64,000 nt of DNA from Myxococcales bacterium (GCA_016717005.1 JADJUF010000038.1:248001-312000), one strand, 5' to 3'; counted from the first letter of the stretch, positions 9,101-18,561 are shown. Notes: generated by a model from the letters alone, not told the origin. Numbers and translations: made by a program.

Positions 9101-9540
9101 AGCTGTCGCGTCCAGGCTTCGAGCAGATGGTCGGCGGTGTCTCGGTCGGGGCGACGACGATCCGCGCGGGGGCGCCGCTGGTGCGGCCCCTCGACTACGA
9201 GACCGTCGTCGTGGTCGGGGGCCAGCGGCAAGATGCGCCGCGGTACCGCCCGACCCGCCTCCAGCAGCTCGAGGGTACGCTGGCGTCGGCGAGCGGGCGG
9301 CCGCCGCTGCGCGCCACGGGCGCGGCCGCGTTCGCGTCGGCCCCTGGCACGCCGCCCCGGCTGCAGCTGCGCGAGGAGACCTTCGTGATCGCGTCGGTCG
9401 ATGAGCTGGCGGCCCGTTCGGACCTGGCCGCGGCGGGCACGCGCGGCCAGGTCGAGCTGGCGCTGCGCGCACACCTCGCGGCCAATCCCGGCGACGCGGG
9501 GCGACTCCAGGTGGTGCCCACGTTCGAGGTGGCGGCATGA
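6157..9540 (+). CDS. Giant beta-rich protein resembling DUF6603 family, 1127 aa
   Basis: The ATG overlaps the stop of the peptidase gene (ATGA). Residues ~1-200 are helical and Ala-rich. From ~215 on, the chain is made of many short Gly-rich amphipathic strands, as in long repetitive beta structures. Around residues 560-680 the block GGLIAIHRRVDTDALR...FFPADPIAQADRL...YVFGPAVKFGWGTP...LELP matches, from memory, the DUF6603 signature. No signal peptide or transmembrane helix is seen. Codon usage seems to change near 7850: the first half is noticeably less GC-rich at third positions than the second. Role unknown; it sits in the middle of the coupled operon. Confidence 0.6.
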   Translation: MNVDLFRALVADAATVVARIAAALRDGDSLRSLARRLGWDLAGALAPLTAVATQARAAADVFLELDDASDGTDWLALASAVNDVHGAIVALDGADFGSPLNAAGFATEFPQQLLHWAVIEHLDVDRPRVAGTLRALGIITTVARPAAGIRPAFDDTRIVLPDFEALLRSPVAWLRAVWAWGDPSFDGWGFLDRLAEVLEHAELPVGFVPVAPSAAEEASSTEGKLRPHLLVGLIRGFAPASEVELGLSLVALAEASGPVIAVIPYGVGDLGLGVTFSGLQLLVRGMATAGERGLLVRPDGVTVADDPLGLDRATVAGELRFALSRAPGEVAQVSDGPVQASTSGWTLSAGGKGAAGGGSELWIELALPNVQLGLPTAGSGFVGAAVGGAQERVPVSLTMGLSTKRGLYVGPTGLTHDRAVSLRLGALEAQRISVELAGIERGLAAEMRTALALKLGPVGLTVEGLGVALRLRFPAAGGNLGPVDLSAAELAPTGFGVSVDSAVAHGFGQVARVGATEYRGSIALAVLGAQVSGFGMLDDSPGAGSFVAAISAEFSPIQLGLGFTLDGIGGLIAIHRRVDTDALRAALRTPAGMGDIFFPADPIAQADRLTTDLATYFPAAEGRYVFGPAVKFGWGTPTMVRGVLAVLLELPAPARVVVLGTVSAKLPTVEHAIVDLNVDVVGEVDFAQKRVAIDASLRNSTIAGFPITGDMAFRMAWGSPPSFALSIGGFHSQFRTPPGFPELRRIQIPLGAGDDPRLDAQGFLALTSNTAQIGAQVDLYASAGPLNIKGGLGFETLLTFSPFHLQVDVWAGVALRRGTSTLASVHFDGHLSGPKPWRVDGKACLSLWFVDLCVPIHVSFGAAQAVELPRREIWPALHDALATPAAWASTVPPGLTAAVTAPPVGEAAALRIEPCATLTATQKVVPLDRQITAFAQGRPEGADRFEVSGVQLGATAVPAPELAPVTEWFAPAQFEEMSEAAKLSRPGFEQMVGGVSVGATTIRAGAPLVRPLDYETVVVVGGQRQDAPRYRPTRLQQLEGTLASASGRPPLRATGAAAFASAPGTPPRLQLREETFVIASVDELAARSDLAAAGTRGQVELALRAHLAANPGDAGRLQVVPTFEVAA

Positions 9541-12344
9541 GCGACGATGACGCAGCGCTGCGGTTCTATCCCTGGGTGCGGCGGGGCGCCGCCGCGTACC
9601 TGACCACCGCCGACGCGGCGAGCGCCTCGGCGCGGGCATCGATCCCGGCGACGATCACCTTCAACGACGCCGCGGCGAACCTCACGGCGACGACCACGCT
9701 GGACCTGGTCGGGCCCGGCGACGTCGTCGGATTCGACGCCCGGGTGATCAGCCGGCGCTCGCCGCCCGAGCACACGTTCGACGCGGAGCCGAACTACTTC
9801 CCGGCGATCGAGTTCGACCAGGCCGACCTGCCGTGGCGGTACACGCCCTGCAGCGAGGACGCGACCGCGCGCGTGCGCCCGTGGCTGTGTCTGCTCGCGT
9901 TCACCGAGGACGAGCTCGAGCCGTTCGTGCCGACCTCGGCGGACCGGCCGCTCCAGTCCGTGACGGTCAAGGCGGCGACCGCGATGCCGCCACCGGATCA
10001 GACCTGGGCGTGGGCGCACGTGCAGGTGAGCGGCGACGACGACCTGTCGCTGCTCGAGGTCGCGACGCAGGCGCCCCATCGCTGCCTGGCACGGCTCTTG
10101 TGCCCGCGGCGCCTCGCCCCGCGAACCAAGTACTGGGTGCTGCTGGTGCCGGCGTTCGAGGTGGGGCGCCTGGCCGGGTTGAAGCAGCCGCAGCCGGCCG
10201 CCGCACCGGACCCGCTCGCGTCGGCGTGGAGCGGGACGACGCTGTCGGCCCCGCTCGAGCTGCCGATCTACCATCGCTGGACGTTCACGACGGGGTTCGA
10301 CGGGGACTTCGAGGCACTGGTCCGGCGGCTCACGCCCGCGCCGCTGCCGGCGACGGTGGGCACGCGCGGCCTCGACGTCGCGCAGCCCGGCGCCGGCCTG
10401 CCCGCGCCGACGGTCGAGCCGCTGCCGCTTGGTGGCGCGCTACGCCCACCGGGCCTGTCCGCGCCGACCGCGATCGATCCGGACTTCACGACGGGGCTGG
10501 CGAGCCTGCTGAACATCCCGGCGGAGGTGCGCGCGGCCGGCGGCACGCCGGTCGTCGCGCCGCCGTTGTACGGCGCGTGGCACGCGGGCCGCGAGCGCCT
10601 GGCGGCGGATGCCCCGAGCTGGTTCGCGGCGGTCAACACCGCGCTCGACACCCGGGTCGCCGCGGCGAGCGGCACCGCGGTCGTCCAGCAGAAGCAGGAA
10701 GACCTGATGGCCGCGGCCTGGGACCAGGTCGCTGGGATCCGCGAGGCCAACCAGCAGCTCCGCGCCGCCCAGGTGGCGCGCGCGGTCGGCGAGCGGCTCT
10801 ACCAGCGGCACGTCGTCGCCGCCGACGACACGGCCGCCCTGACCCTGACCGCGACCGTGCATGGCCACATCCGCGGCGCGGTGCGCACGGTGCGCGGGAC
10901 GGTCGATCGCAGCCCACCGCGGCACGCGCTCCTCGCGAGCGGGCTGCGGCGCCTGGGCCGGCCCCTCGGTCCCGTTGGTCGCCGCCAGGCCCGGCCGGAT
11001 CTCGTGGTGCCGAGCGCCCTCGAGCGGGTCAACGCCGGGGAACTCGAGGCGCTCGCCGCCACGCCGCCCCCGCTCGCCCCGTCGGTGCCCACGGTGACCT
11101 GGTTCGAGGGCGTCACGAAGACACCCTATCCGACTGGCAAGGACGTCGACGCTGCGCCCATCGCCGAGAAGGTTTACGCGTGGGACCCGGTCGACGGCGA
11201 CGCGCCGGACAAGTGGGACCAGGGCGATCAAGGCGATAGCCCGTCGATGGCGGCGTTCCGGGCCGCCGCCAGCGCCTTGCTCGGGCGGGAGTTCGCGCCC
11301 GGGGCCGGTCAGACGCTCACGCCCCTCGACGTACCCGCGCTGCGCGCGGTCGTCCAGGCCGCGGTGGATCCGCGCACGACGATCGCGGAGGCCTTCGGAG
11401 TCCGGATGGTCCCCGCGGCTGGGTTCAGCTGGACACCACCCGATCCGCTCGAGCCCGTGATGGCCCACCCCGACTTTCCTCAGGCGATGTTCCGCCCGCT
11501 GGCGGCGATGTCGCCCGACTGGATCTTGCCGGGGCTCTTCGACGTGCCCGCCGACCGCGTGACGCTGGCGAAGACCAACCAGGCGTTCATCGAGGCGTAC
11601 ATGGTCGGGCTGAACCACGAGCTCGGCCGCGAGCTGCTGTGGCGCGAGTACCCGTCGGATCAGCGCGGTAGCTACTTCCGCCAGTTCTGGGAGCCCGCGG
11701 GGGAGTCGACGCTCCCGCCGGAATCCGCCAAGGACATCACCCCGGTCCATGGCTGGGGCCTGACGACGCTCGGCGCACACTGTCCGCGCCCCGGGGCCGG
11801 CGATGAGCTGGTGCTGGTCGTCCGCGGCGAAGCGTTGCGGCGGTACCCGGGCACGCTCGTCTACGCGCAGCGCGCGGCGGTGACCGCGGGGGGCCTCGGG
11901 CTCGCATCGGACGCGCAGCAACGCCGGCCAGTGTTCACCGCGCGGATCGATCCGGACGTCGCGCTGTTCGGGTTCGCGCTGACCGAGGCCGAGGCGCGCG
12001 GCGACGCCGCGGCGGGTATCCCCGGTTGGTTCTTCGTGTTCGAGGAGCAGCCGGGGGATCCGCGGTTCGGGCTCGACACCGGCGCCACCGAGCCGCCGAG
12101 CGCCCTGGACGATCTGGCGTGGGAGCACCTCGCCGTGCCACCTGGGGACGTCACCTCGATCGCCTACATCGATCTGGCGGTGCCACGATCCGAGATCGCA
12201 GCCCTCGAGGTGCCCACCGGCCCCGCGTGGCACGCGATCTTGGTCTCGCCCAGCGTGCGCGTGGCACGCGGCGCCGATCAAGCCGTCATCACCCACCAGC
12301 GGCCTGTGCGCGTCGCGCTCTACGGCGCTGACCTGCTGCCCTGA
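9537..12344 (+). CDS. Large conserved-type protein of unknown function, 935 aa (operon gene 4)
   Basis: The start is coupled to the previous stop (ATGA) with GAGGTGG just upstream. The protein is soluble-looking, with no signal or membrane segment. The N-terminal ~320 residues are beta-rich (YPWVRRGAAAYL, TLDLVGPGDVVGFDARVI). The middle part (~380-470) is helical (AAWDQVAGIREANQQLRAAQ). The C-terminal part contains HPDFPQAMFRPLAAMSPDWI and GLNHELGRELLWREYP, the latter typical of a conserved structural motif rather than an enzyme site I can name. I do not recognise the family. The order of large cytosolic proteins here suggests components of one assembly. Confidence 0.65.
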   Translation: MSDDDAALRFYPWVRRGAAAYLTTADAASASARASIPATITFNDAAANLTATTTLDLVGPGDVVGFDARVISRRSPPEHTFDAEPNYFPAIEFDQADLPWRYTPCSEDATARVRPWLCLLAFTEDELEPFVPTSADRPLQSVTVKAATAMPPPDQTWAWAHVQVSGDDDLSLLEVATQAPHRCLARLLCPRRLAPRTKYWVLLVPAFEVGRLAGLKQPQPAAAPDPLASAWSGTTLSAPLELPIYHRWTFTTGFDGDFEALVRRLTPAPLPATVGTRGLDVAQPGAGLPAPTVEPLPLGGALRPPGLSAPTAIDPDFTTGLASLLNIPAEVRAAGGTPVVAPPLYGAWHAGRERLAADAPSWFAAVNTALDTRVAAASGTAVVQQKQEDLMAAAWDQVAGIREANQQLRAAQVARAVGERLYQRHVVAADDTAALTLTATVHGHIRGAVRTVRGTVDRSPPRHALLASGLRRLGRPLGPVGRRQARPDLVVPSALERVNAGELEALAATPPPLAPSVPTVTWFEGVTKTPYPTGKDVDAAPIAEKVYAWDPVDGDAPDKWDQGDQGDSPSMAAFRAAASALLGREFAPGAGQTLTPLDVPALRAVVQAAVDPRTTIAEAFGVRMVPAAGFSWTPPDPLEPVMAHPDFPQAMFRPLAAMSPDWILPGLFDVPADRVTLAKTNQAFIEAYMVGLNHELGRELLWREYPSDQRGSYFRQFWEPAGESTLPPESAKDITPVHGWGLTTLGAHCPRPGAGDELVLVVRGEALRRYPGTLVYAQRAAVTAGGLGLASDAQQRRPVFTARIDPDVALFGFALTEAEARGDAAAGIPGWFFVFEEQPGDPRFGLDTGATEPPSALDDLAWEHLAVPPGDVTSIAYIDLAVPRSEIAALEVPTGPAWHAILVSPSVRVARGADQAVITHQRPVRVALYGADLLP

Positions 12345-12368
12345 TCGCTTCACGCCCCCGAGGACGCC

Positions 12369-15300
12369 ATGGCCGACCTTGCGCTCGAGCTCGAGCAGCT
12401 CAGCACTGACTACCCGATCGCGCTGCTCCCAGTCCGGATCGAGACGCGCTTCTTCCAGAACCCGCCCGAGCTCCGGATCCGTGTCTATCCCGACGAGATC
12501 TTCGCTGATAGCCATCGCCCGGCGCCGACGACGGCCGAGTGGCAAGCCGCGCTGGCGTACTGGACGACCGGCTGGGCACCGGCGGCCGAGCTCGACGCCT
12601 GGCGCGCGCTCACGACCCAGTACCCGCCGGAGCGCGCCGCGTGGCTCGTCGCGGTCTCGACCCCGACGAACCTGGCCGAGCGCCCCGCGCAAGCCCCCGT
12701 GTTCCCGCAGGTCGAGCTAAAGGACGACCTCTTGCCGGATGTCCGCGCCGCGGCGCTCCCCCGCGCCTGGACCGTGATCGCCTACAACGGTGGGGCCGAG
12801 GTCCAGCGCGTGACCGGGCGCGACATCGTCGAGCCGATCGCCCTGTCCTTCGCCCCGTCGGTCGCGGCGGACGATCCCTCGATCGTCGCCGTCGATGAGC
12901 TCAAGATCGAGCGGGAACTCCTGTGGGCCGTCGACTACGCCGAAGCCGAGCAGGTCGGCATGGCGGTCACGATGCCGCTCACCCCGGCCGATCTTGCGAG
13001 CGGCTTCGATCGCGTCATCGTCCTCGGGGTCCGGACCCAGACGAGCGAGGTCGATGGCGCCGAGCTGCTCGCCGAGCTCGTGCGCGCCCACCGGTACACC
13101 CGCGGCGTCGGCCTGGTGGCGCAGGGCACCCCGACCAACAACACCGCGACGGCTCCCGCCGGGTATCCCCCGCCCGAGGATCCGGTCGCGCGCTACGCCG
13201 TCGAGCGCGGCGACACGACCGTGGTGCCTGGCAGCGACGGACAGGCCCTGAGCGTCGCGCTCGGCCTGCCGACGAAGCCGGCGCCGCTCGATCACGTGGA
13301 CGGCGTCCGTCGCACCGAGCAGGCCCGCGCGGCGGCGATGAACGTCGCGCTGTGGCCGTGCACGCTCGGCTACTACCTCGAACAGATGATGGCGCCGCTC
13401 CTGACGGCGCCCCAGATCGCCGAGGTCCGGGCCCACTTTCGCGACTTCGTCCGCGGCCGCGGCCCCCTCCCGCTGGCGCGCATCGGCCGCGTGCCGTACG
13501 GCATCCTGCCCGCGACCTCGATCGAGGCGTGGGAGACCTCCGACAGTCCGTCCGGCCCCGACGATTTCGGCCCGTGGCTCGACGCGGGCCTGGCGTCGCT
13601 GCTCCGCGCGTGGCGCCAGGCGTTCCTCGCTCGGATCCCCGGCGTGCCCCACGTCGGCGCGTCGGCTGACCCTGACGCCGACTTGCTCGGCGTGCTCGCG
13701 CGCGACGCGCAGAGCCGTGAACTGCGGTCTCGGGCCGTGCACGGTCCAGCGCTCGTCCGGAACTTGATGGTGCTGCTCGGCGGCAGCATGACCGCGCTCG
13801 ATCAAGCGCGCCCGACGCTCATCGCGCAGGCGCTCGCCGATGCCGGTCTCACCGGGCTCGCGCCGCGCATGACCCAGATGACGCTCGCCGACCGGGCGTT
13901 GCGCATCGGGCGCTCGCTGGTCTCGACCGCGCCGCTGTCCGAGGTGGCCGACCTCGATCCGAACTACATCGACGAGATCCGGACAGCCACGGTGGCGGAG
14001 CTCCGCCTCGCTGGCGGCGCCGGCGAGCCCGCCTTCAGCAACCCGCTCCTCTACCACCTGCTCCGACACGCGACGCTGGTCGAGCTCACGCGCGTGGGTA
14101 CGAGCGTCGCGGTGGTCGCCGGCGTGGCCGACGCGATCGACCAGGTCGAACGCGAGCTCCATCGCATCGGCCCGGGTACCGAGGGGCGGCTGACCGCGTG
14201 GGAGCGCCTGGACGCGCCCATCGCCGGCGTCACCGGCGGTGAGTCGCTGGGGTCGTGGCTAGGTGACCCGAGCTCGACCGACACCCGGCGCGCGACCGTC
14301 CGCGAGCATCGTGCCGCATTGGCCACCTTGGCCGAGGTCCCGACCGCCGAGCTCGCGCGCCTGCTCGTCGAGACGCTCGACACCTGCTCGCATCGCCTCG
14401 ACGCCTGGCTGACGTCGCTCGCGACCCGCCGGCTGGCGGCGATGCGAGCGACCCAGGGCCAGGGCGTCTACCTGGGCGCGTTCGCGTGGGTCGAGAACCT
14501 CCGGCCCCAGAGCGCGCCCCGTCCCGGCACCGCCGGCGGGTTCATCCACGCGCCCTCGGCCGCCCACGCCACGACTGCGGCGGTGCTGCGCAACGCCCAC
14601 CTGACCCGCGTCGGGACGATGCGCGACGAGGCCGCGGTCGAGCTCTCGTCGACGCGCGTGCGCGGCGCGCTCGACCTCCTCGATGGCGTGCGGCAAGGCC
14701 TGCCGCTCGGCGCGCTCCTCGGTTTCCGCCTGGAGCGGGCGCTCCACGACCGGGGGCTCGACACGTACATCGCCGACGTCCGGGAGCGGTTCCCGCTGGG
14801 GCGCGATCCCGGCGCACCCCTGCCGGGCGCGAACGAACGCATCGCCGCGCGCAACGTCGCCGATGGCCTCGCGGTGCGGACCGCGATCGCGGGGGCGACG
14901 ACCGCCGGCGAGCTCCCGTGGTCGACCGTCCTGGCCTTCGTCGCGCCGAGCCACCAGGGGGACGTCGCCCAGATCCTGTTCGCGCTCGATCACGACGTCG
15001 ACGCGGTGGCCGACCTGCTCCTGGCGGAGTCGGTCCACCAGACCGTCCAGGGCAAGACCGAGCGCGCGGCCGCGACGCTGGCCTCGCTCGCGGGCGGCGG
15101 CGCGATCCCAGATCCCGAGGTCGCGCGCACGCCGCGGCGCGGGACCAGCGTCACGCACCGCGTCGGCTTCCTGCTCGGCGGGCTGCCCGCGCCGACCTGG
15201 CCCGAGACGCCGCGCGCCGGCGCGGAGCCGCGGCTCACCGCCTGGGTGGCGCAACGGCTGCCAGATCCCACGCTCGTCCAGTGCCAGATCAGCTACCTGC

Positions 15301-16634
15301 TGAACGCCCCCGATGGCTCGCATCCTCGCGTCACCACCTGGATGACGCTGGCCGAGCTGGGGCTCGGCCCCCTCGACGTGGTGGCGCTGGCGCGCGCCAC
15401 CGATCGCGCTGGCCGGGGCGAGCTCGATGCCCGGCTGCGGGCCTACATCGCCACGACCCTCGGCGCCCGTCAGGACGTCGAGATCTCGCACGAGCGCCAC
15501 CCCGAGATCGCGGTCGTGTCGTTCCCGGACCTGCTCGAGCTGGCGCGTGTCCTCGACGACGCGCTCCGCCACGCGCGCCCCATGACCGCCGCCGACCTGG
15601 CGCCGATCGGCGCCGATGTCCCCGCAGGCATCGATGCGGCCGAGGTGACCGCGCGGGCCGACGCCACCGTGGGCGCGCTCGCGATGACGCAGGCGAACCT
15701 CGCGGCGGCACTCGCCATCCCCGACGTCGAGAACTCCTCGATGGCGGCGGCGGAAGTGCGCGCGGCACTCTGGGCCGTCGCCGCCTATGGCGTCCGCAGC
15801 GCGGTGCCGCGCGGTGTCGACGACGACGATCCCGTCGAGCGAGCAGCGCTGATCCGGGCGGGCCAGTCGGCCTTGGCCGAGGTCGCGCGCCGGCTCGCCG
15901 CCTGTGCGAGCGCCGCAACCTCGACGACGTGCCTCCAGGCGGCCTTCGGCGGTGACCTCACGGTGCTGCCGACCTTCGTGCTGGACAACGCCGCCGAGGT
16001 CGACGCAGCGCTCGCGCATGGCCCGACGCTGGTGGGCGAGCCCCGTGCAGTGCGCCGCTGGCTGGAAGGCGCGGCGGCCGTGCGCGAGCCGCTCGCCGCC
16101 CTCCGCTTGGCCAGCCTCGTCAGCGAGGCGCTCACGACGACGGCGCCGATCGAGCCGCAGGTCGTGCAGGTGCCGCACGATCCGGACCGGCCCTGGGCCG
16201 GCGGCACGTTCGCCGCCGCCGGGCTCCGCCCTCGGTCAGACACCGTGTCGCTGGTCCTCGAGCTGCCGTTCGGGGCGAGCGGCGTGCTGGCCGGCATGGT
16301 CATCGATGAGTGGTCCGAGCTCATCCCGGCCGCCGCGCAGGACACGTGCTTCGCGATCCACCACGACGCCCCTGGCGCCGAGGCGGCGCAGTGCATCCTG
16401 CTCGCGGTGCCCCCGGCCACCAAGAGCGGCGCGTGGAACCTGCCGCACCTCGAGGCGATCCTGCACGAGACCCTCGACCTCGCGAAGATCCGCGCCGTGG
16501 ACGCCGAGCAACTCGGCCCCCTGGGGCTCCTCGCCCCGACGACCATCCTCGCCGCCAACCTCGGCGACGACACCATCGGCCACGATCTCTCGGTCCACAC
16601 GATCGACGAGGACGCGGTCTTGACCCCGGAGTGA
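12369..16634 (+). CDS. Very large protein of unknown function, 1421 aa (operon gene 5)
   Basis: The ATG follows a GAGGA site and begins 24 bases after the previous stop. The N-terminus carries ALLPVRIETRFF, LRIRVYPDEIFADSHRP and EWQAALAYWTTGW, which look like a conserved domain start. The remaining ~1250 residues are mostly helical and Ala/Leu/Arg-rich with no enzyme motif I can identify. The GVYLGAFAWVENLRP block around residue 700 and TWMTLAELGLGPLDVVALA around 1000 are further likely conserved segments. No signal peptide or transmembrane helix. It is the largest gene in the window and, by position, probably the scaffold of the complex encoded by this operon. Confidence 0.65.
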   Translation: MADLALELEQLSTDYPIALLPVRIETRFFQNPPELRIRVYPDEIFADSHRPAPTTAEWQAALAYWTTGWAPAAELDAWRALTTQYPPERAAWLVAVSTPTNLAERPAQAPVFPQVELKDDLLPDVRAAALPRAWTVIAYNGGAEVQRVTGRDIVEPIALSFAPSVAADDPSIVAVDELKIERELLWAVDYAEAEQVGMAVTMPLTPADLASGFDRVIVLGVRTQTSEVDGAELLAELVRAHRYTRGVGLVAQGTPTNNTATAPAGYPPPEDPVARYAVERGDTTVVPGSDGQALSVALGLPTKPAPLDHVDGVRRTEQARAAAMNVALWPCTLGYYLEQMMAPLLTAPQIAEVRAHFRDFVRGRGPLPLARIGRVPYGILPATSIEAWETSDSPSGPDDFGPWLDAGLASLLRAWRQAFLARIPGVPHVGASADPDADLLGVLARDAQSRELRSRAVHGPALVRNLMVLLGGSMTALDQARPTLIAQALADAGLTGLAPRMTQMTLADRALRIGRSLVSTAPLSEVADLDPNYIDEIRTATVAELRLAGGAGEPAFSNPLLYHLLRHATLVELTRVGTSVAVVAGVADAIDQVERELHRIGPGTEGRLTAWERLDAPIAGVTGGESLGSWLGDPSSTDTRRATVREHRAALATLAEVPTAELARLLVETLDTCSHRLDAWLTSLATRRLAAMRATQGQGVYLGAFAWVENLRPQSAPRPGTAGGFIHAPSAAHATTAAVLRNAHLTRVGTMRDEAAVELSSTRVRGALDLLDGVRQGLPLGALLGFRLERALHDRGLDTYIADVRERFPLGRDPGAPLPGANERIAARNVADGLAVRTAIAGATTAGELPWSTVLAFVAPSHQGDVAQILFALDHDVDAVADLLLAESVHQTVQGKTERAAATLASLAGGGAIPDPEVARTPRRGTSVTHRVGFLLGGLPAPTWPETPRAGAEPRLTAWVAQRLPDPTLVQCQISYLLNAPDGSHPRVTTWMTLAELGLGPLDVVALARATDRAGRGELDARLRAYIATTLGARQDVEISHERHPEIAVVSFPDLLELARVLDDALRHARPMTAADLAPIGADVPAGIDAAEVTARADATVGALAMTQANLAAALAIPDVENSSMAAAEVRAALWAVAAYGVRSAVPRGVDDDDPVERAALIRAGQSALAEVARRLAACASAATSTTCLQAAFGGDLTVLPTFVLDNAAEVDAALAHGPTLVGEPRAVRRWLEGAAAVREPLAALRLASLVSEALTTTAPIEPQVVQVPHDPDRPWAGGTFAAAGLRPRSDTVSLVLELPFGASGVLAGMVIDEWSELIPAAAQDTCFAIHHDAPGAEAAQCILLAVPPATKSGAWNLPHLEAILHETLDLAKIRAVDAEQLGPLGLLAPTTILAANLGDDTIGHDLSVHTIDEDAVLTPE

Positions 16635-16636
16635 GC

Positions 16637-18358
16637 ATGCCTTCGATCACCTTCTGGAACCGGCTCGAGCCACGACCGCGCGCGGTCGACCTGAGCGAAG
16701 CGCTGGCCGCGCGCGCGTACGACCCGGCCTGGCTCCTGACGCGCCAGTGGCAGCTCGGCGAGTTCCAGGGCGAGGATGCCGGCGCGCCGGCCTACGTCCG
16801 CGTCACGACCGCGATCGCACCGCTCACGGCCTGGGGGGCGGCCGGCGCGACGCCGAGCGCCCTGGATCCGGTCGCGCCGCTCGAGGCCAGCCTGACCGCC
16901 GAACCCGCAGCGCCCGATGACCTCGCGCGCGCCGTCGAGATCGGCCAGACCCTCGCGCGCTTGCTGACCGACAACGGCGCCGCAGACCTGCGGCCGCTGT
17001 TCGTCGCCGCCTATCCGATCGAGGACCGCGTCGAGGACGATCCGCGCGCGGCGCAGCTCCGCGGCCTCTGGCGCGGGCGGGCGATCGATGGCCAGGCGCT
17101 GTGGGCGGCGACGCGCCTGCCGGTGCCGCCCCCACCGCCGGGCGTCACGACCACGCCAGCCCCGGTCCCCGGCGTGCCCTGGACAGTCCCAGCCGCACGG
17201 CGCGGCCAGGCCGCGGCGGCGATCGCGAGCCTCGTCGCCTGGATCGAGGAGGTGCGTGGCGCGCCCGGACTCGGCGCGCCTGCCGGCTGGCAGACCGAAA
17301 CCCTGAGCGCAACGGCCCGCGCCTATGGCACGGCGCCGACCGGCAACCCGGTGGGCTTCACGACCACCCCGGACCGGCGCGGCGATCTCGACTGGTTCGC
17401 CTTCGATCGCCTCCTCGACGCGCCACCGGTCGGCACGCCGACCGGCGTGGTCACGACCGAGACCCGGGCGGTGATCCCCGGGCCGGTGCGCTTTCGCGGC
17501 ATGCCCAACGAGCGGTTCTGGGATTTCGAGGACGCGCGCTTCCCCATCGATGCGATCCAGCCGGACCGCCGCAACCTGGCGTCGATGCTGCTCCTCGACT
17601 TCATGCTCGTGCACGGGAACGACTGGTACCTCGTGCCCTTCGAGCAGCCGGTGGGCACGATGTGCACGAGCGAGGTCCGCGTCGTCGACGTCTTCGGTGC
17701 CTCGACGGACATTCCGCGTGCCGAGGCGGGCGCCACGGCCGGCACCGGGCGGTTCGCGATGTTCGCGATCGCTGGGGACGGCGGCGCCCTCGCGCCGTTT
17801 CACCTGGTGTCACACTCGGCGTCCGCGGCCGTGCAGGACGGGCCCCCCGTCGAGGAGGTGCGCTTCCTCCGGGACGAGATGGCCAACCTGGTCTGGGCCG
17901 TCGAGCACACGACCGCCGGAACGCTCGGAAGCGGGCGCCGCGCCGCGGACCGACCGACCGAGCCCGTCGTCGGCGAAGCCCCCTTGCCGGTCGGCGCGAC
18001 GCTCCGCTACCGACTGCAGTCACCGGTGCCGCGTCACTGGTTTCCTCTGCAGCCCGTCAAGCTGCCTGGCGGCGACGAGGTCGCGCTCGAGCTGGCGGGG
18101 CTGCTCACCGCCGACTCCGCGACGCCGGCCGTGCCTGCGCCTCGGGGCCGCGTCCTGACGACCGATGGCACCGCCCCGCTCCGGGTCCGCGAGGAGTACA
18201 TCCCGCGCGAAGGCACCCAGGTCCGCCGAGGGTACCGGCGTGCGCGCGGCAGCGATGGCTCGACCCACGTCTGGCTGACGCGCACGCGTCGCGTCGGGAC
18301 CGGCGAGGGCAGCGCCGACCTGCGTTTCGACCGCGCCGTCGACGCACCCGCCCCCTGA
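16637..18358 (+). CDS. Protein of unknown function, 573 aa (last operon gene)
   Basis: The ATG lies two bases after the previous stop, with GGAG overlapping that stop. The N-terminus has ALAARAYDPAWLLTRQWQLG followed by EFQGEDAGAPA, a striking motif that should be diagnostic in a search. The middle holds FRGMPNERFWDFEDARF and LLLDFMLVHGNDWYLVPFEQ, rich in aromatic and acidic residues. The C-terminus has VREEYIPREG. No signal peptide, membrane segment or recognisable catalytic site. It is tightly linked to the 935- and 1421-aa proteins and probably works with them. No obvious terminator follows in the next 200 bases. Confidence 0.65.
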   Translation: MPSITFWNRLEPRPRAVDLSEALAARAYDPAWLLTRQWQLGEFQGEDAGAPAYVRVTTAIAPLTAWGAAGATPSALDPVAPLEASLTAEPAAPDDLARAVEIGQTLARLLTDNGAADLRPLFVAAYPIEDRVEDDPRAAQLRGLWRGRAIDGQALWAATRLPVPPPPPGVTTTPAPVPGVPWTVPAARRGQAAAAIASLVAWIEEVRGAPGLGAPAGWQTETLSATARAYGTAPTGNPVGFTTTPDRRGDLDWFAFDRLLDAPPVGTPTGVVTTETRAVIPGPVRFRGMPNERFWDFEDARFPIDAIQPDRRNLASMLLLDFMLVHGNDWYLVPFEQPVGTMCTSEVRVVDVFGASTDIPRAEAGATAGTGRFAMFAIAGDGGALAPFHLVSHSASAAVQDGPPVEEVRFLRDEMANLVWAVEHTTAGTLGSGRRAADRPTEPVVGEAPLPVGATLRYRLQSPVPRHWFPLQPVKLPGGDEVALELAGLLTADSATPAVPAPRGRVLTTDGTAPLRVREEYIPREGTQVRRGYRRARGSDGSTHVWLTRTRRVGTGEGSADLRFDRAVDAPAP

Positions 18359-18561
18359 TCGCGGACGCGCGCGTGGGCTTCGCGTGCCGAACCGCTCGTC
18401 ATCGCGCGACGCCCGGAGTGGCCGATCGGGCGCCGTTCCAGGGCGCGATGGCAGGAATGTGGCAGCATTCCGCGCGGATCGGCCACAACCTTGCGTTTTC
18501 ATTCGCCCCGTCGTTTCCTGTCCCCTTTTCTGACGCGGTAGCGCGAAATTCTAAAGCGATT

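Noticed and set aside
7717..17803. Long minus-strand open frames (640 aa at 7717-9639, 750 aa at 10440-12692, 481 aa, 639 aa and 672 aa further on) opposite the large operon.
   Set aside because: They are antisense to clearly coding plus-strand genes with ATGA coupling; their sequences are Arg/Ala/Gly-rich strings without domains, the usual by-product of GC-rich third positions.
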